Of a stretch of 64,000 bases of DNA, positions 16,243 through 25,294 are shown one piece after another (position 1 is the first letter of the stretch; each line of letters begins with the position of its first letter). Made by a program: the position numbers and the translations under genes. Under the pieces are notes generated by a model, which was not told the DNA's origin, did no database searches, and saw only the letters and a program-made list of their open reading frames with translations. The DNA lies in assembly GCF_014764445.1 (NCBI RefSeq), contig NZ_CP061721.1, positions 3,472,001 through 3,536,000 of the forward strand. The letters are read 5' to 3'. Source of the stretch: Pseudarthrobacter sp. BIM B-2242 (GTDB taxonomy: Bacteria; Actinomycetota; Actinomycetes; Actinomycetales; Micrococcaceae).

Positions 16243-18522
16243 ATGGTGACTCGTAAGAACCCCATTTTCGACACGGCCACTACCCTCGGAAAGATATTTG
16301 GTTTCCTTGGCGTGAGCGCTATTTGTGGTGTCCTGGTGGCAGGCCTGCTGGTGCCGGCCGCAGCAGTTTCAGGCAGCGCGGCGAGTGGCTCGATCGAGTT
16401 CTTCGACACCCTCCCGGCGGAGCTGAAAGTGGACCCGCCCAACCAGACCACCCGCATCCTGGCCTCTGACGGCAGTGTGATCGCGAGCGTCTTCGAGGAG
16501 AACCGCACCAAGGTCAGCCTGGACCAGATCTCGCCGTTCATGAAGGAAGCCGTCATCGCGGTGGAGGACAGCAGGTTCTACGACCACGGCGGCGTTGACA
16601 CCACCGGCATCATGCGAGCATTGGTGGCCACCGCCCGGGGTAACAAGCAGGGTGCTTCCACCATCACCCAGCAGTACGTCAACAACGTCCTCAACGCCAA
16701 CCTCGCCGCTGAGGGCAAAGACGAGGACATCAAGCTCAACGGTGTCAACAAGGGCGTCGGCGACAAGCTTCGTGAGATGAAGCTCGCCATCGCCCTCGAG
16801 AAGGAATTCTCCAAGGAGCAGATCCTTGAGGGTTACCTGAACATCGTGTTCTTCAACCGCGACGCCTACGGCATTGAAGCCGCGTCCAAGTTCTTCTTCA
16901 GCACCACGGCCAAAGACCTCACCCTTCCGCAGGCCGCACTCCTTGCGGGACTCGTCAACAGCCCCTCGGCCTTTGACCCGATCAACAACCCTGAAAGCTC
17001 CAAGGCCCGCCGTGACCTGGTGCTGAGCCTGATGCTGAGCCAGACCAAGATCACCCAGGCCGAATATGATGCCGCCGTGGCCACACCGGTGGAGACCCAG
17101 GTCACCCCGGCACGCCAGGGCTGCGCCTACGCGGCCACCGCACCGTACTTCTGCGACTACGTGCTGCACCTGCTGGAAAACAACCCGGCGTACGGTGCGG
17201 ACCTGAAGGAACGCCAGCGCCTCATCTACGGCGGCGGGCTGACCATCACCACCACGCTGGATCCGGCAGCCCAGGCATCCGCCCAGGAGCAGGTCAACGC
17301 TTCTGCCGGCGCCAACCCGGACAAGTGGGGTGCGGCACTGGTTTCGGTGCAGCCCGCCACCGGCAAGATCACCAACATGGCTCAGAACACGTCGTTCCTG
17401 CCGGCTGAGGGCGGCTTCGATTCCCAGGTCAACTTCAGCGTTGACCAGCTCGACAAGGACGGCAACGACCTCAACGGCCTCGGCGGTGCCCAGCCCGGGT
17501 CGACCATGAAACCGTTCACGTTCGCGGAGTGGCTGAACGAAGGCAAGTCCATGAACACCGTGGTCAACGCCGCCCAGCGCCGGTATCCGCTGAACTTCAA
17601 CTGGAAGCACACCTGCGGCCAGGTGACCGGCGCGTACAACACTGCGCAGAAGGCCCTCGGCGCGGCGGATGACCTGCAGAACGCGGAACCTCAGTTCTAC
17701 CGGAACATGCCTGTCCTTTTCGGCCTCTACAACTCCATCAACACGGCCACCTTTGCCTCCGCCGCACAGCTTGATTTCTGCGGCATCCAGAAGGTCGTGG
17801 ACGCTGTCGGACTGCACAGCGGGCTGCCGAACAAGGATGGCGAGCCCAACCCCAAGATCGACATGTCCACCCTGGGCAACCTGCTTGGCTCCACCCAGAC
17901 GGCGCCGCTGACCATGGCCAGCGCGTTCGCCACCTTCGCGAATGACGGCAAGTACTGCGAGCCGATCGCCATCACCTCCGTGACTGACCAGTCCGGCGCC
18001 CAGTTGCCCGCCCAGAGCAGCAGCTGCCGCGACGCGATCAAGCCCGAGGTTGCCCGTGGCGTGAACTACGCCCTGCAGGAAGTGATGAACGTCGGTTCCG
18101 GCTCCCTGATCCAGCCGCGGCTGTCCACCAGGACCAACTTCCCGGTTGCCGCCAAGACCGGTACCTCCAACATGAACGAATCCACCTGGGTTGTCGGGCA
18201 CACCACCGGGCTGGCAACCGCCGCCTGGTTCGGCGATCCGCTGGGCGCCCAGAACCGCCCGGGCCGTGACCTGACCTTCAACGGCAAGTTCTACGAATCC
18301 CTTGACGGCTACATGATCGCCGGGCCCATGTTCTCCAAGTTCATGACCCAGATGGCCCCCGCGTTCGGCACGGACCCGTTCCCGGCACCCCCCACCAACA
18401 TGGTGAGTGGCGGCGGCACGCAAACCCGGACACCATCCACCCAGGCAACGGCCCCGGCCCCCGCCCCGCAGGCCTCAACCCCGGCCGCGGACAGCCCGGG
18501 CAACAGCGAGAAGAAGGACTAG
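16243..18522 (+). CDS. Bifunctional class A penicillin-binding protein (PonA-like)
   Basis: Peptidoglycan glycosyltransferase and transpeptidase, 759 residues, anchored by one N-terminal membrane segment (about residues 18-42). The GT51 domain has EDSRFYDHGGVDTTGIMRA with the catalytic Glu near 108, GASTITQQYVNN and KLAIALEKEFSKEQILEGYL. The transpeptidase domain has the active Ser in QPGSTMKPF (near residue 421), YNSIN as SXN and AAKTGTSN as KTG. The tail is rich in Pro, Ala and Thr, as in other actinobacterial PonA proteins. ATG at 16243 is preferred to an in-frame start at 16171 that would overlap DUF4177 on the other strand. The phosphoesterase gene starts 6 bp after its stop. Confidence 0.95.
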   Translation: MVTRKNPIFDTATTLGKIFGFLGVSAICGVLVAGLLVPAAAVSGSAASGSIEFFDTLPAELKVDPPNQTTRILASDGSVIASVFEENRTKVSLDQISPFMKEAVIAVEDSRFYDHGGVDTTGIMRALVATARGNKQGASTITQQYVNNVLNANLAAEGKDEDIKLNGVNKGVGDKLREMKLAIALEKEFSKEQILEGYLNIVFFNRDAYGIEAASKFFFSTTAKDLTLPQAALLAGLVNSPSAFDPINNPESSKARRDLVLSLMLSQTKITQAEYDAAVATPVETQVTPARQGCAYAATAPYFCDYVLHLLENNPAYGADLKERQRLIYGGGLTITTTLDPAAQASAQEQVNASAGANPDKWGAALVSVQPATGKITNMAQNTSFLPAEGGFDSQVNFSVDQLDKDGNDLNGLGGAQPGSTMKPFTFAEWLNEGKSMNTVVNAAQRRYPLNFNWKHTCGQVTGAYNTAQKALGAADDLQNAEPQFYRNMPVLFGLYNSINTATFASAAQLDFCGIQKVVDAVGLHSGLPNKDGEPNPKIDMSTLGNLLGSTQTAPLTMASAFATFANDGKYCEPIAITSVTDQSGAQLPAQSSSCRDAIKPEVARGVNYALQEVMNVGSGSLIQPRLSTRTNFPVAAKTGTSNMNESTWVVGHTTGLATAAWFGDPLGAQNRPGRDLTFNGKFYESLDGYMIAGPMFSKFMTQMAPAFGTDPFPAPPTNMVSGGGTQTRTPSTQATAPAPAPQASTPAADSPGNSEKKD

Positions 18523-18528
18523 CCGCCC

Positions 18529-19485
18529 ATGGCCGTCAGTCCTGCGTTGGCGAGCCGCGTCCGGAACATCGGGCGCGGCTTTGCCGTCACCGCCGCCACG
18601 GGAACAGCAGCCGGTCTCGCTGCCTTCGGGTACGGGCTCTGGGAGAAGAACCAGTTCGTCCTGCGCGAAGAAACCCTGCCCATCCTGCCGCCGGGCCAAG
18701 CGCCTTTCCGGGTCCTGCACCTGAGCGACATCCACTTTGTCCCCGGCCAGGACACCAAAGCGGCGTGGCTTGAATCGCTGGCCTCGCTGAAGCCGGACCT
18801 GGTGGTCAACACCGGCGACAACCTGAGCCATGTCAACGCCGTGGATCCCCTCCTCAAGGCACTGCGGCCGCTCATGGAATTCCCCGGCGTGTTTGTGCCC
18901 GGATCCAACGACTACTACGCCCCCACGCTCAAGAATCCCGCGTCCTACCTGCTGGGACCCTCGAAGGCCAAACCGAAGCCGGTCGAACTCGACTGGCCGC
19001 GCCTGCGCTCCGGGTTTGGCATGGGCGGCTGGATTGACCTCACCAACCGGCACCAGTCCGTGGTGCTGAAGGGAATGCGCTTCGACTTCTCCGGGGTTGA
19101 CGATCCCCACCTGCACCGGGAACGCTATGCCGGCTGGCCCCGCGGCACCCGCAACCAGGACCAGGACCCGCACCTTCGCGTGGCCGTCATCCACGCCCCC
19201 TACCAGCGTGTGCTGGACCACTTCACCGAGGCCGGTGCGGACCTGCTGCTGGCGGGCCACACCCACGGCGGACAGTTGTGCATCCCGGGCTATGGTGCGC
19301 TGGTGGCCAACTGCGACATCCCCACGTGGCGGGCGAAGGGCCTCAACGACTGGGAAAGTGACGGACGTACGACGCCGGTAAACGTCTCGGGCGGCATCGG
19401 CACCTCACGTTTCGCTCCCATCCGGATCGCCTGCAAGCCAGAGGCTGTGCTGCTGACGCTGACGTCCCGCGAACAGGGCGTGTGA
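18529..19485 (+). CDS. Calcineurin-like metallophosphoesterase, membrane-anchored
   Basis: A 318-residue metallophosphoesterase of the YkuE type found beside ponA in many actinobacteria. An N-terminal hydrophobic stretch (FAVTAATGTAAGLAAFGYGL) probably anchors it with the catalytic domain outside. Metal-binding motifs follow in order: LHLSDIHFVPGQ, VVNTGDN, VPGSNDYYAP, VIHAPYQRV and AGHTHGGQLCIPG. The third motif is GSND, not the canonical GNHD, a recurrent variant in this group. It starts 6 bp after the PBP gene, so a role in cell-envelope phosphate or lipid turnover is a reasonable inference. Confidence 0.92.
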   Translation: MAVSPALASRVRNIGRGFAVTAATGTAAGLAAFGYGLWEKNQFVLREETLPILPPGQAPFRVLHLSDIHFVPGQDTKAAWLESLASLKPDLVVNTGDNLSHVNAVDPLLKALRPLMEFPGVFVPGSNDYYAPTLKNPASYLLGPSKAKPKPVELDWPRLRSGFGMGGWIDLTNRHQSVVLKGMRFDFSGVDDPHLHRERYAGWPRGTRNQDQDPHLRVAVIHAPYQRVLDHFTEAGADLLLAGHTHGGQLCIPGYGALVANCDIPTWRAKGLNDWESDGRTTPVNVSGGIGTSRFAPIRIACKPEAVLLTLTSREQGV

Positions 19486-19556
19486 ACAGGCTCACGTCAT
19501 GGCATAGGGTAGTTGCTACGGGAAACTACATTCGATTTAGAGCTTGAGAAGCGGGC

Positions 19557-21365
19557 ATGGCCAAGCAGACCTCATTTTTCAGATCCATCAGCCGTCTCTA
19601 CCCCCACGTCAGGCCGATCCTCCCCCGGCTGGTGCTGGGACTCATCAGCGCCCTGCTGGCCAGCCTTGTGGCCCTGACCATCCCGCAGGTGCTCCGGGTC
19701 CTCGTCAACGAATCGCTGAAACCGGGCGGCGCGGCGGGCGCAGTCTGGACGGCCGCCGTCGTCATCCTGCTCCTCGGCATCGCCGAAGCGGTCCTCGTGG
19801 CCCTGCGCCGGCAGTTTGTGATCAACCCTGCCACCACCGTGGAAACCAGGATGCGGGTCTCGCTGTACGGGCACCTGCAGGACCTGACCGTCTCCTTCCA
19901 TGACCGCTGGGGCTCCGGCCAGCTCCTCTCCCGGGCCATGACGGACCTGAACTTCCTGCGCCGGTGGATGGCGTTCGGCGCCATCATGCTTGTTGTCACC
20001 ACCCTGACGGTTGCCATCGGCATCGTGGTGATGTTCTCCATGAGCTGGCAGCTGGCCCTGATCTTCATGGCCGCCGCGGTGCCCATCATGGCGTACAGCT
20101 TCCGATTCCGGACCCGCTTCAGCAAGGTGGCGCGCCGCAGCCAGGATCAGGCCGGCGATCTTGCCACCACCGTGGAGGAATCGGTCCACGGAATCCGCGT
20201 CCTGAAGGCTTTCGGCCGCAGCCGCGAAGCCCTGGAGAACTTCAACGAGCAGGCCGAGGAGCTCCGCCAGACCGAGATCGCCAAGGCCAAACACCAGGCC
20301 GGCTTCACCATGGTGGTGACCCTGCTGCCGGAGCTCGCGCTGGGCGCCGGCCTGGTAGTGGGCGTGATGCTTTGCGCCAGCGGCCAGCTGAGCATCGGTG
20401 CCCTCGTGGCGTTCTTCGCCACCGCCGCGGTGATCGCCACGCCCGTGGAATTTTCCGGCATGCTGCTGGCCATGGCACTGTCCGCCAAGACGGCTCTCGA
20501 CCGCCACTTCGAGGTGATGGATTCGGTGAACACCATCACCAGTCCCCCGGCCCCGCGCAAACCGGAGCAGCTAAGGGGCGCCCTGCGTTTCAACAACGCC
20601 GCCTTCGCGTTCGAGGACGCCCCGGACAAGCCCATCCTGCAGGACGTCAACCTGGAGATCCTCCCGGGTGAAACCATGGCGCTGGTGGGCATCACCGGCA
20701 GCGGCAAGAGTGCCCTGATCCAGCTGGTCCCCCGCCTGTACGACGTCACGGCCGGTTCCATCACCATCGACGGCGTGGACGTGCGCGAGTTCGCCGTCGA
20801 CGAGCTCCGCAAGGTGGTGGGCGTCGCGTTCGAGGACACCACGCTGTTCTCCAGCTCGGTCCGGGACAATGTGCTCCTCGGGGCGCAGGAGCGGACCGAG
20901 GAAGCACTCGACGAAGCCCTCGACGTGGCCCAGGCCCATTTCGCGTACTCGCTGCCGGAGGGTGTGGACACGCTCATCGGCGAGGAGGGCCTGAGCCTGT
21001 CCGGCGGGCAGCGCCAGCGGCTCGCCCTGGCCCGGGCCATCGCCGCACGGCCGCGGGCACTCGTGCTGGATGACCCCCTCTCTGCGCTCGACGTGCACAC
21101 CGAGGAACTGGTGGAAACCCGGCTCCGGGCGGTCCTGAAGGACACCACCACGCTGATCGTCGCGCACCGCCCTTCCACTGTGGCGCTGGCTGACCGGGTG
21201 GCGCTGCTCGAGGACGGCCGGATCGCCGCCGTCGGAACCCACACCGACCTGCTGTCCCACAACCCCCACTACCGCTACGTCATCGCCAGCCTCGACCAGG
21301 AACCACGGGACCTGGATACGGAACTGTCGGAACTCGAGGAAGCGGCAGAGGAAGCCACCCGATGA
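19557..21365 (+). CDS. ABC exporter half-transporter with degenerate ATPase site
   Basis: A 602-residue fusion of a six-helix membrane domain (about 1-320) and an ATPase domain. Walker A is [13 protein letters not shown], the signature is [14 protein letters not shown], and Walker B reads [11 protein letters not shown], with Asp where the catalytic Glu normally stands. The His switch is present (IVAHRPSTV). An Asp in place of the Glu marks the degenerate half of heterodimeric exporters such as TM287/288 and BmrCD. The downstream half overlaps by 4 bp (ATGA) and has the intact Glu. Together they should export drugs, lipids or peptides; substrate is not visible. Confidence 0.94.
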   Translation: MAKQTSFFRSISRLYPHVRPILPRLVLGLISALLASLVALTIPQVLRVLVNESLKPGGAAGAVWTAAVVILLLGIAEAVLVALRRQFVINPATTVETRMRVSLYGHLQDLTVSFHDRWGSGQLLSRAMTDLNFLRRWMAFGAIMLVVTTLTVAIGIVVMFSMSWQLALIFMAAAVPIMAYSFRFRTRFSKVARRSQDQAGDLATTVEESVHGIRVLKAFGRSREALENFNEQAEELRQTEIAKAKHQAGFTMVVTLLPELALGAGLVVGVMLCASGQLSIGALVAFFATAAVIATPVEFSGMLLAMALSAKTALDRHFEVMDSVNTITSPPAPRKPEQLRGALRFNNAAFAFEDAPDKPILQDVNLEILPGETMALVGITGSGKSALIQLVPRLYDVTAGSITIDGVDVREFAVDELRKVVGVAFEDTTLFSSSVRDNVLLGAQERTEEALDEALDVAQAHFAYSLPEGVDTLIGEEGLSLSGGQRQRLALARAIAARPRALVLDDPLSALDVHTEELVETRLRAVLKDTTTLIVAHRPSTVALADRVALLEDGRIAAVGTHTDLLSHNPHYRYVIASLDQEPRDLDTELSELEEAAEEATR

Positions 21366-23293
21366 GCAACTCAACCTTCGGCACCGCCAATGAGGACAAC
21401 GCCCACCTGAGCAAGGCGGAGAGCAAAGCCGTACGACGCCGGTCGCTCGCCCTGCTTGCCACGCTGATCCGTCCCGTCCGGCTCAGGTTTTGGCTGACCA
21501 TCGCCATGGTGGTCCTCTCGCAGGCGGCCCGGGTGGCCGGGCCGGCGCTGATCGCCTTCGGCATCGACCACGCGCTGCCCGCCCTCCGCGCCGGGGACAA
21601 CCTGCCGCTGGTGCTCACCGGCGTCGCTTACCTGCTGGCGGCAATCACGACGGCGGGACTGACCGCCCTCTACGTCACCTCCACCGCGAGGCTCAGCCAG
21701 GCCATGCTGCTGGACCTGCGCGTCCGGGTCTTCCGCCACACCCAGCGCCTGAGCCTGGAATTCCACGAAAAGTACACGTCCGGCCGCATCATCGCCCGGC
21801 AGACCTCGGACCTGGAGGCCCTGCGCGAACTCCTCGACTCAGGTGTGAGCTCGCTGGCGTCCGGCCTGCTGTTTATGATTTTCACGGCCATCACGGTGTT
21901 CGTCCTGGATTGGAAGAGCGGCCTGATTGTCCTGGCCGCGGGAGTGCCCATGTTCTTCCTGGCGCGCTGGTACCAGAAGCACTCCCAGATCGCCTTCCGC
22001 GAATCCCGGGTGGTGTCCGCCGGCCTCATTGTGCACTTTGTGGAGACCATGACCGGGATCCGCGCCGTCAAGGCCTTCCGCAAGGAACGGGAGAACGCCG
22101 AACGCTACGGCCGGCTCGCCGAGGACTACCGGCAGGTCACCGTGCGCTCCATCAACCTGAGCGGCGTTTTCCAGCCCGGCCTGGTGCTGATCGGGAACGT
22201 GTGTGTGGCCGCGGTCCTGCTGTTCGGCGGGTTCCGCGTGCTGGGCGGGGACCTTGCGGTGGGCGTGCTGCTGGCGCTGATCCTTTCCACCAAGCGTTTC
22301 TTCCAGCCGGTTGACCAGATGGCCATGTTCTATAACTCCTTCCAGAGCGCCCAGGCCGCCCTGGAGAAGGTGTCCGGCCTCCTGGAAGAGGTGCCGACGG
22401 TCCGGCCGCCCAAGAACGCCGTGGCGCTCCGCGATGCCCGCGGCTCCATCGAGTTCAAGGCCGTGGAGTTCCGGTACGGCGACGGTCCTGTGGTCATCCC
22501 CGCTCTGGACCTGCACATTCCTGCGGGCCAGACTGTGGCACTCGTAGGCCAGACCGGCGCCGGCAAATCCACGCTGGCGAAGCTGGTGGCCCGTTTCTAC
22601 GACGTCTCCGCCGGTTCCCTGACCCTGGACGGGGTGGACCTCCGCAGCCTCAGCACCACGGACCTGCGGCGGAACATCGTGATGGTCACCCAGGAGGCCT
22701 TCCTGTTCAGCGGCTCGGTGGCTGACAACATCGCCCTGGGCCGGCCCGAGGCCTCCCGCGAGGAAATCGTTGAAGCCGCCCGGGCGGTGGGCGCCCACGG
22801 GTTCATCACCGAACTCCCCGACGGCTACGACACGGACGTCAACAAGCGCGGCGGCCGCGTCTCGTCCGGCCAGCGGCAGCTGATCAGCTTCGCCCGGGCG
22901 TTCCTGGCCCGGCCGGCGGTGCTGATCCTGGACGAGGCCACGTCGTCCCTGGACATCCCTTCCGAGCGGCTGGTGCAGACCGGCCTGGCGCGGCTTTTGC
23001 AGGCAACGTCCGACGCCGGCAGCGGGCCGGGTGCCCCGGGGTCCGGTGACCTGCCCGGTTCAGAGAGCGCTCCTGACCCCGCCCGCGTTGATGCTGCCTA
23101 CGGCAGCGCCGCGGGGGGTGCGGGACGGACGGCGCTGATCATCGCCCACCGGCTTTCCACGGTTGAAACCGCGGACCGGGTGCTGGTGGTCCACGACGGC
23201 CGCATCGTGGAAGACGGCACGCCTGCCGAACTCATCGGCGGCGGCGGCCGGTTCGCGGACCTGCACGGCGCCTGGAAGGACTCGCTGGTGTAA
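21362..23293 (+). CDS. ABC exporter half-transporter with intact catalytic Glu and an inserted linker
   Basis: Partner of the previous half-transporter, 643 residues. It has a six-helix membrane domain, then Walker A ([13 protein letters not shown]), a signature reading [15 protein letters not shown] instead of LSGGQ, Walker [12 protein letters not shown] with the catalytic Glu, and His switch IIAHRLSTV. About 45 Gly/Ser/Pro/Ala-rich residues ([20 protein letters not shown] and onward) are inserted between the D-loop and the His switch, a place that is normally short. The insert is in frame and GC-rich, so it looks like a tolerated surface loop. Deviations in both signature and Walker B across the pair fit an asymmetric exporter. 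Confidence 0.94.
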   Translation: MSNSTFGTANEDNAHLSKAESKAVRRRSLALLATLIRPVRLRFWLTIAMVVLSQAARVAGPALIAFGIDHALPALRAGDNLPLVLTGVAYLLAAITTAGLTALYVTSTARLSQAMLLDLRVRVFRHTQRLSLEFHEKYTSGRIIARQTSDLEALRELLDSGVSSLASGLLFMIFTAITVFVLDWKSGLIVLAAGVPMFFLARWYQKHSQIAFRESRVVSAGLIVHFVETMTGIRAVKAFRKERENAERYGRLAEDYRQVTVRSINLSGVFQPGLVLIGNVCVAAVLLFGGFRVLGGDLAVGVLLALILSTKRFFQPVDQMAMFYNSFQSAQAALEKVSGLLEEVPTVRPPKNAVALRDARGSIEFKAVEFRYGDGPVVIPALDLHIPAGQTVALVGQTGAGKSTLAKLVARFYDVSAGSLTLDGVDLRSLSTTDLRRNIVMVTQEAFLFSGSVADNIALGRPEASREEIVEAARAVGAHGFITELPDGYDTDVNKRGGRVSSGQRQLISFARAFLARPAVLILDEATSSLDIPSERLVQTGLARLLQATSDAGSGPGAPGSGDLPGSESAPDPARVDAAYGSAAGGAGRTALIIAHRLSTVETADRVLVVHDGRIVEDGTPAELIGGGGRFADLHGAWKDSLV

Positions 23294-23372
23294 GGATTGG
23301 CACCCCGGCCGACGCCGATTTCGCATCCGGGCGGGCATCGGATACTCTTGTAAAGTTGCTTTTGCAGCGGAT

Positions 23373-23449
23373 CGGGATGTGGCGCAGCTTGGTAGCGCGC
23401 GTCGTTCGGGACGACGAGGTCGCAGGTTCAAATCCTGTCATCCCGACCA
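23373..23449 (+). tRNA. tRNA-Pro (anticodon CGG)
   Basis: A full cloverleaf of 77 nt with an encoded CCA. The acceptor stem CGGGATG pairs with CATCCCG; the D stem GCGC/GCGC surrounds AGCTTGGTA; the anticodon stem CGTCG/CGACG holds loop TTCGGGA with anticodon CGG at 23407-23409; the T arm is GCAGG-TTCAAAT-CCTGT. It reads proline codon CCG. A strong terminator begins 3 bp after the CCA. Confidence 0.97.
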
Positions 23450-23452
23450 AAT

Positions 23453-23486
23453 AAAAAGAGGGCCCCCCTTGGGAGGCCCTCTTTTT
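23453..23486 (+). terminator. Rho-independent terminator of tRNA-Pro
   Basis: AAAAAGAGGGCC pairs with GGCCCTCTTTTT around a short GC-rich loop, ending in five T residues. It lies directly behind the tRNA and could also work on the other strand for the small exported-protein gene. Confidence 0.93.
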
Positions 23487-23620
23487 GCATCTCCGGTGGC
23501 ATTGAGAGGGGCAGGAAATCGGCAGCATGGCACGAGCACGAACAAGATCAGGCAGGCACGAAAAAGCCCCGGGCATGATATCCATGCCCGGGGCCGCGCG
23601 CCTCCGAAGTGAGGAAGCTT

Positions 23621-23851
23621 CTACATCGGGTTGGGCCAGTTACCGCTGTATGCGGTGTAGGAGGTGTCGGCGGTAGACTTTTTGCCCTTGTCGGCCTTCT
23701 CCTTGGTGGACATGGGATTGGGCCAGTTACCGCTGGCAACGGCGACACCCGTGCTGTCGGAAACGGAACCTGCGGACAGGACGGCTGGTGCCGCCGCCGA
23801 GAATGCCAGGGCGCCGGCTAGTACAGCTGCTGCTGCAATCTTCTTGAACAT
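23621..23851 (-). CDS. Small exported protein with two SGNWPNPM repeats (candidate signal-peptide precursor)
   Basis: Unrecognised 76-residue protein. Residues 1-27 form a clear Sec signal peptide (MFKKIAAAAVLAGALAFSAA, with AXA-type cleavage options after it). The mature part is about 49 residues and carries the octapeptide SGNWPNPM twice, at 40-47 and at 69-76, where it is the exact C-terminus. A Lys-rich hydrophilic spacer (STKEKADKGKKSTADTSYTA) separates them. The two DNA copies differ only at two synonymous positions. GAGGAA precedes the ATG by 5-6 nt. The gene is divergent from an XRE-TPR regulator. A precursor releasing one or two short peptides sensed by that regulator is the most interesting reading; a small wall-associated protein is the alternative. 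Confidence 0.85.
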   Translation of the reverse strand: MFKKIAAAAVLAGALAFSAAAPAVLSAGSVSDSTGVAVASGNWPNPMSTKEKADKGKKSTADTSYTAYSGNWPNPM

Positions 23852-23981
23852 TTGAGTTCCTCAATACGAGTCGGATTCGTTACAAAGTCAGCACGTCCTT
23901 GTTGACACTTATTGTAAAATGGGTCCCACAGGGCCTGTCAAGCTTTGCGTCCCAAGACGGTCCGGAACAAGGAGGAACCCC
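23852..23981. promoter_or_regulatory. Divergent promoter region between the exported peptide and XRE-TPR genes
   Basis: This 130-bp gap is markedly more AT-rich in its centre (ACTTATTGTAAAATGG). TTGACA at 23902-23907 and its complement TGTCAA at 23936-23941 form an inverted pair. On the minus strand, TTGACA (23941-23936) and TACAAT (23916-23911) could be a promoter with a long 19-bp spacer. On the plus strand, TAAAAT (23915-23920) could be a -10. The two candidate -10 elements overlap, so a protein bound here could control both genes. Promoters are inferred only. Confidence 0.5.
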
Positions 23982-25256
23982 ATGGGCAATGGATTCGGGG
24001 AAAAACTTCGAGCAGAGCGGCTTGAGCGAGGGCTGACTCAGGCCGAACTCGGCAAGGACCTCTATTCCCCCAGCTATATATCACTCCTGGAGACCGGCCG
24101 CCGCGAGCCTACCGCCGAGGTAATCGATGAACTCGCCCGCCGTTTGGAGTTGGCGCCGAAAGCTTTGGAGGCCTGGAGCCAGCCCATCTCGGCCAGCGAC
24201 GCCGAGTACGTCCTTGCCGGTCTCTACGCGCGGCAGGCCTGGGACCTTCGCGACTACGAGCTTGCCGCCAGCCATGCCGCAACGGCCGCAAAGATTGCCC
24301 TCGAAGGCAAGAACACAAGCGCCTGGTGGAACATGACGTACATGCAGGCCGAGTGCCTGGTGCGGCACGGTGACCTGCTGGAATGCCAGCGCATCACCGA
24401 GCGGCTTATCGAACATCCGATGGCACGGGAATCCATAGGACTGGGAGTACGTGCCCGCCAAATGCTGGCTGCTGTCCTGCAGCGGCAGGGCCAGCTGTCA
24501 GCCGCCGTGGATCAGGCCTTGGAAGCCACCAAGCTGTCCGAGCAGCTGCCGAAAAGTTCAGCGATCATCATCGGGGCCCTGCGTGTCCTCATCGGAGCCT
24601 TGGCGGAGAGCGGCCGGCTGGAGGAGGCTTGGACGTACTGTCAGACGCTGGTCAGCCAGGTTGATGCAACCACGATGCCCCAGCTTGCCGGTGAGGTCGC
24701 CTGGGTAGTGGGCAACGTGGCCTTTATGCGCCATGACTATGCAGAGGGAGTCAAGGAACACGAACGGGCCGCAAAGCTGCTGTCCCCCGCCAACGACATC
24801 GAAATGTGGGCCCGGTTCAACAAAGCATCGGCCGCCGTCAGGCTGCAGGCAGGCATCGTCGAGCCCGAGACCCTGGCCTCGATCGAGCGCGCAGAGCTGG
24901 CATTCTCCATTGTTTACGAGATGAAAAGTGATGAACTCGAAGTCGCGTTCATCCGTGCCCGCTGGCTTTACCTCACCGGCGATATCGTGGCCGCCATTGA
25001 GAAGTTACGGAAAATCCATGCAGAACGTGAGGCCTTGGCCAAGCACACCGCCGGCGAGGTTGCGCTCCTGCTCGGCAAGTCCCTCAAGGCCGCCGGCGAG
25101 TCAGAGGAAGCGATTGTCTACCTGAAGGAAGCGCAAAAAGCCTTCAGCTCCGCCGGAGCCCAGGATCTGGTCCAGCAGGCTTTGGATGCCATCCTTGAAA
25201 TCAATCTGGCCCAGCAGCGCGCAGCCGCGGCGGCAAAAAAGGCCAAAGCCAGCTAG
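23982..25256 (+). CDS. XRE-family regulator with C-terminal TPR domain
   Basis: A 424-residue predicted cytoplasmic transcription factor. Residues 8-62 form a helix-turn-helix of the XRE/Cro type (EKLRAERLERGLTQAELGKD, then SYISLLETGRREPTAEVIDE). The remaining 350 residues are all-helical and show repeated paired helices with TPR-like spacing (for example ELAASHAATAAKIALEGKNT and EEAIVYLKEAQKAFSSAGAQ). HTH plus TPR is the architecture of the RRNPP peptide receptors (Rap, NprR, PlcR, PrgX, Rgg) of Firmicutes, but many actinobacterial regulators share it with no known ligand. ATG at 23982 is chosen for the perfect AAGGAGG 6 nt upstream. The divergent neighbour encodes a secreted protein with two identical octapeptides. 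Confidence 0.92.
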   Translation: MGNGFGEKLRAERLERGLTQAELGKDLYSPSYISLLETGRREPTAEVIDELARRLELAPKALEAWSQPISASDAEYVLAGLYARQAWDLRDYELAASHAATAAKIALEGKNTSAWWNMTYMQAECLVRHGDLLECQRITERLIEHPMARESIGLGVRARQMLAAVLQRQGQLSAAVDQALEATKLSEQLPKSSAIIIGALRVLIGALAESGRLEEAWTYCQTLVSQVDATTMPQLAGEVAWVVGNVAFMRHDYAEGVKEHERAAKLLSPANDIEMWARFNKASAAVRLQAGIVEPETLASIERAELAFSIVYEMKSDELEVAFIRARWLYLTGDIVAAIEKLRKIHAEREALAKHTAGEVALLLGKSLKAAGESEEAIVYLKEAQKAFSSAGAQDLVQQALDAILEINLAQQRAAAAAKKAKAS

Positions 25257-25287
25257 TGGCGGACCCGGCTGAAAACCGGGCCCGCCA
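25257..25287. terminator. Bidirectional hairpin between the XRE-TPR gene and purC
   Basis: TGGCGG-A-CCCGG and CCGGG-C-CCGCCA pair around loop CTGAAAA with a single internal mismatch. It begins right at the XRE-TPR stop codon and ends 8 bp before the purC stop. It lacks a long T-run, so strength is uncertain, but it fits a shared terminator between convergent genes. Confidence 0.55.
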
Positions 25288-25294
25288 GGGCAAG

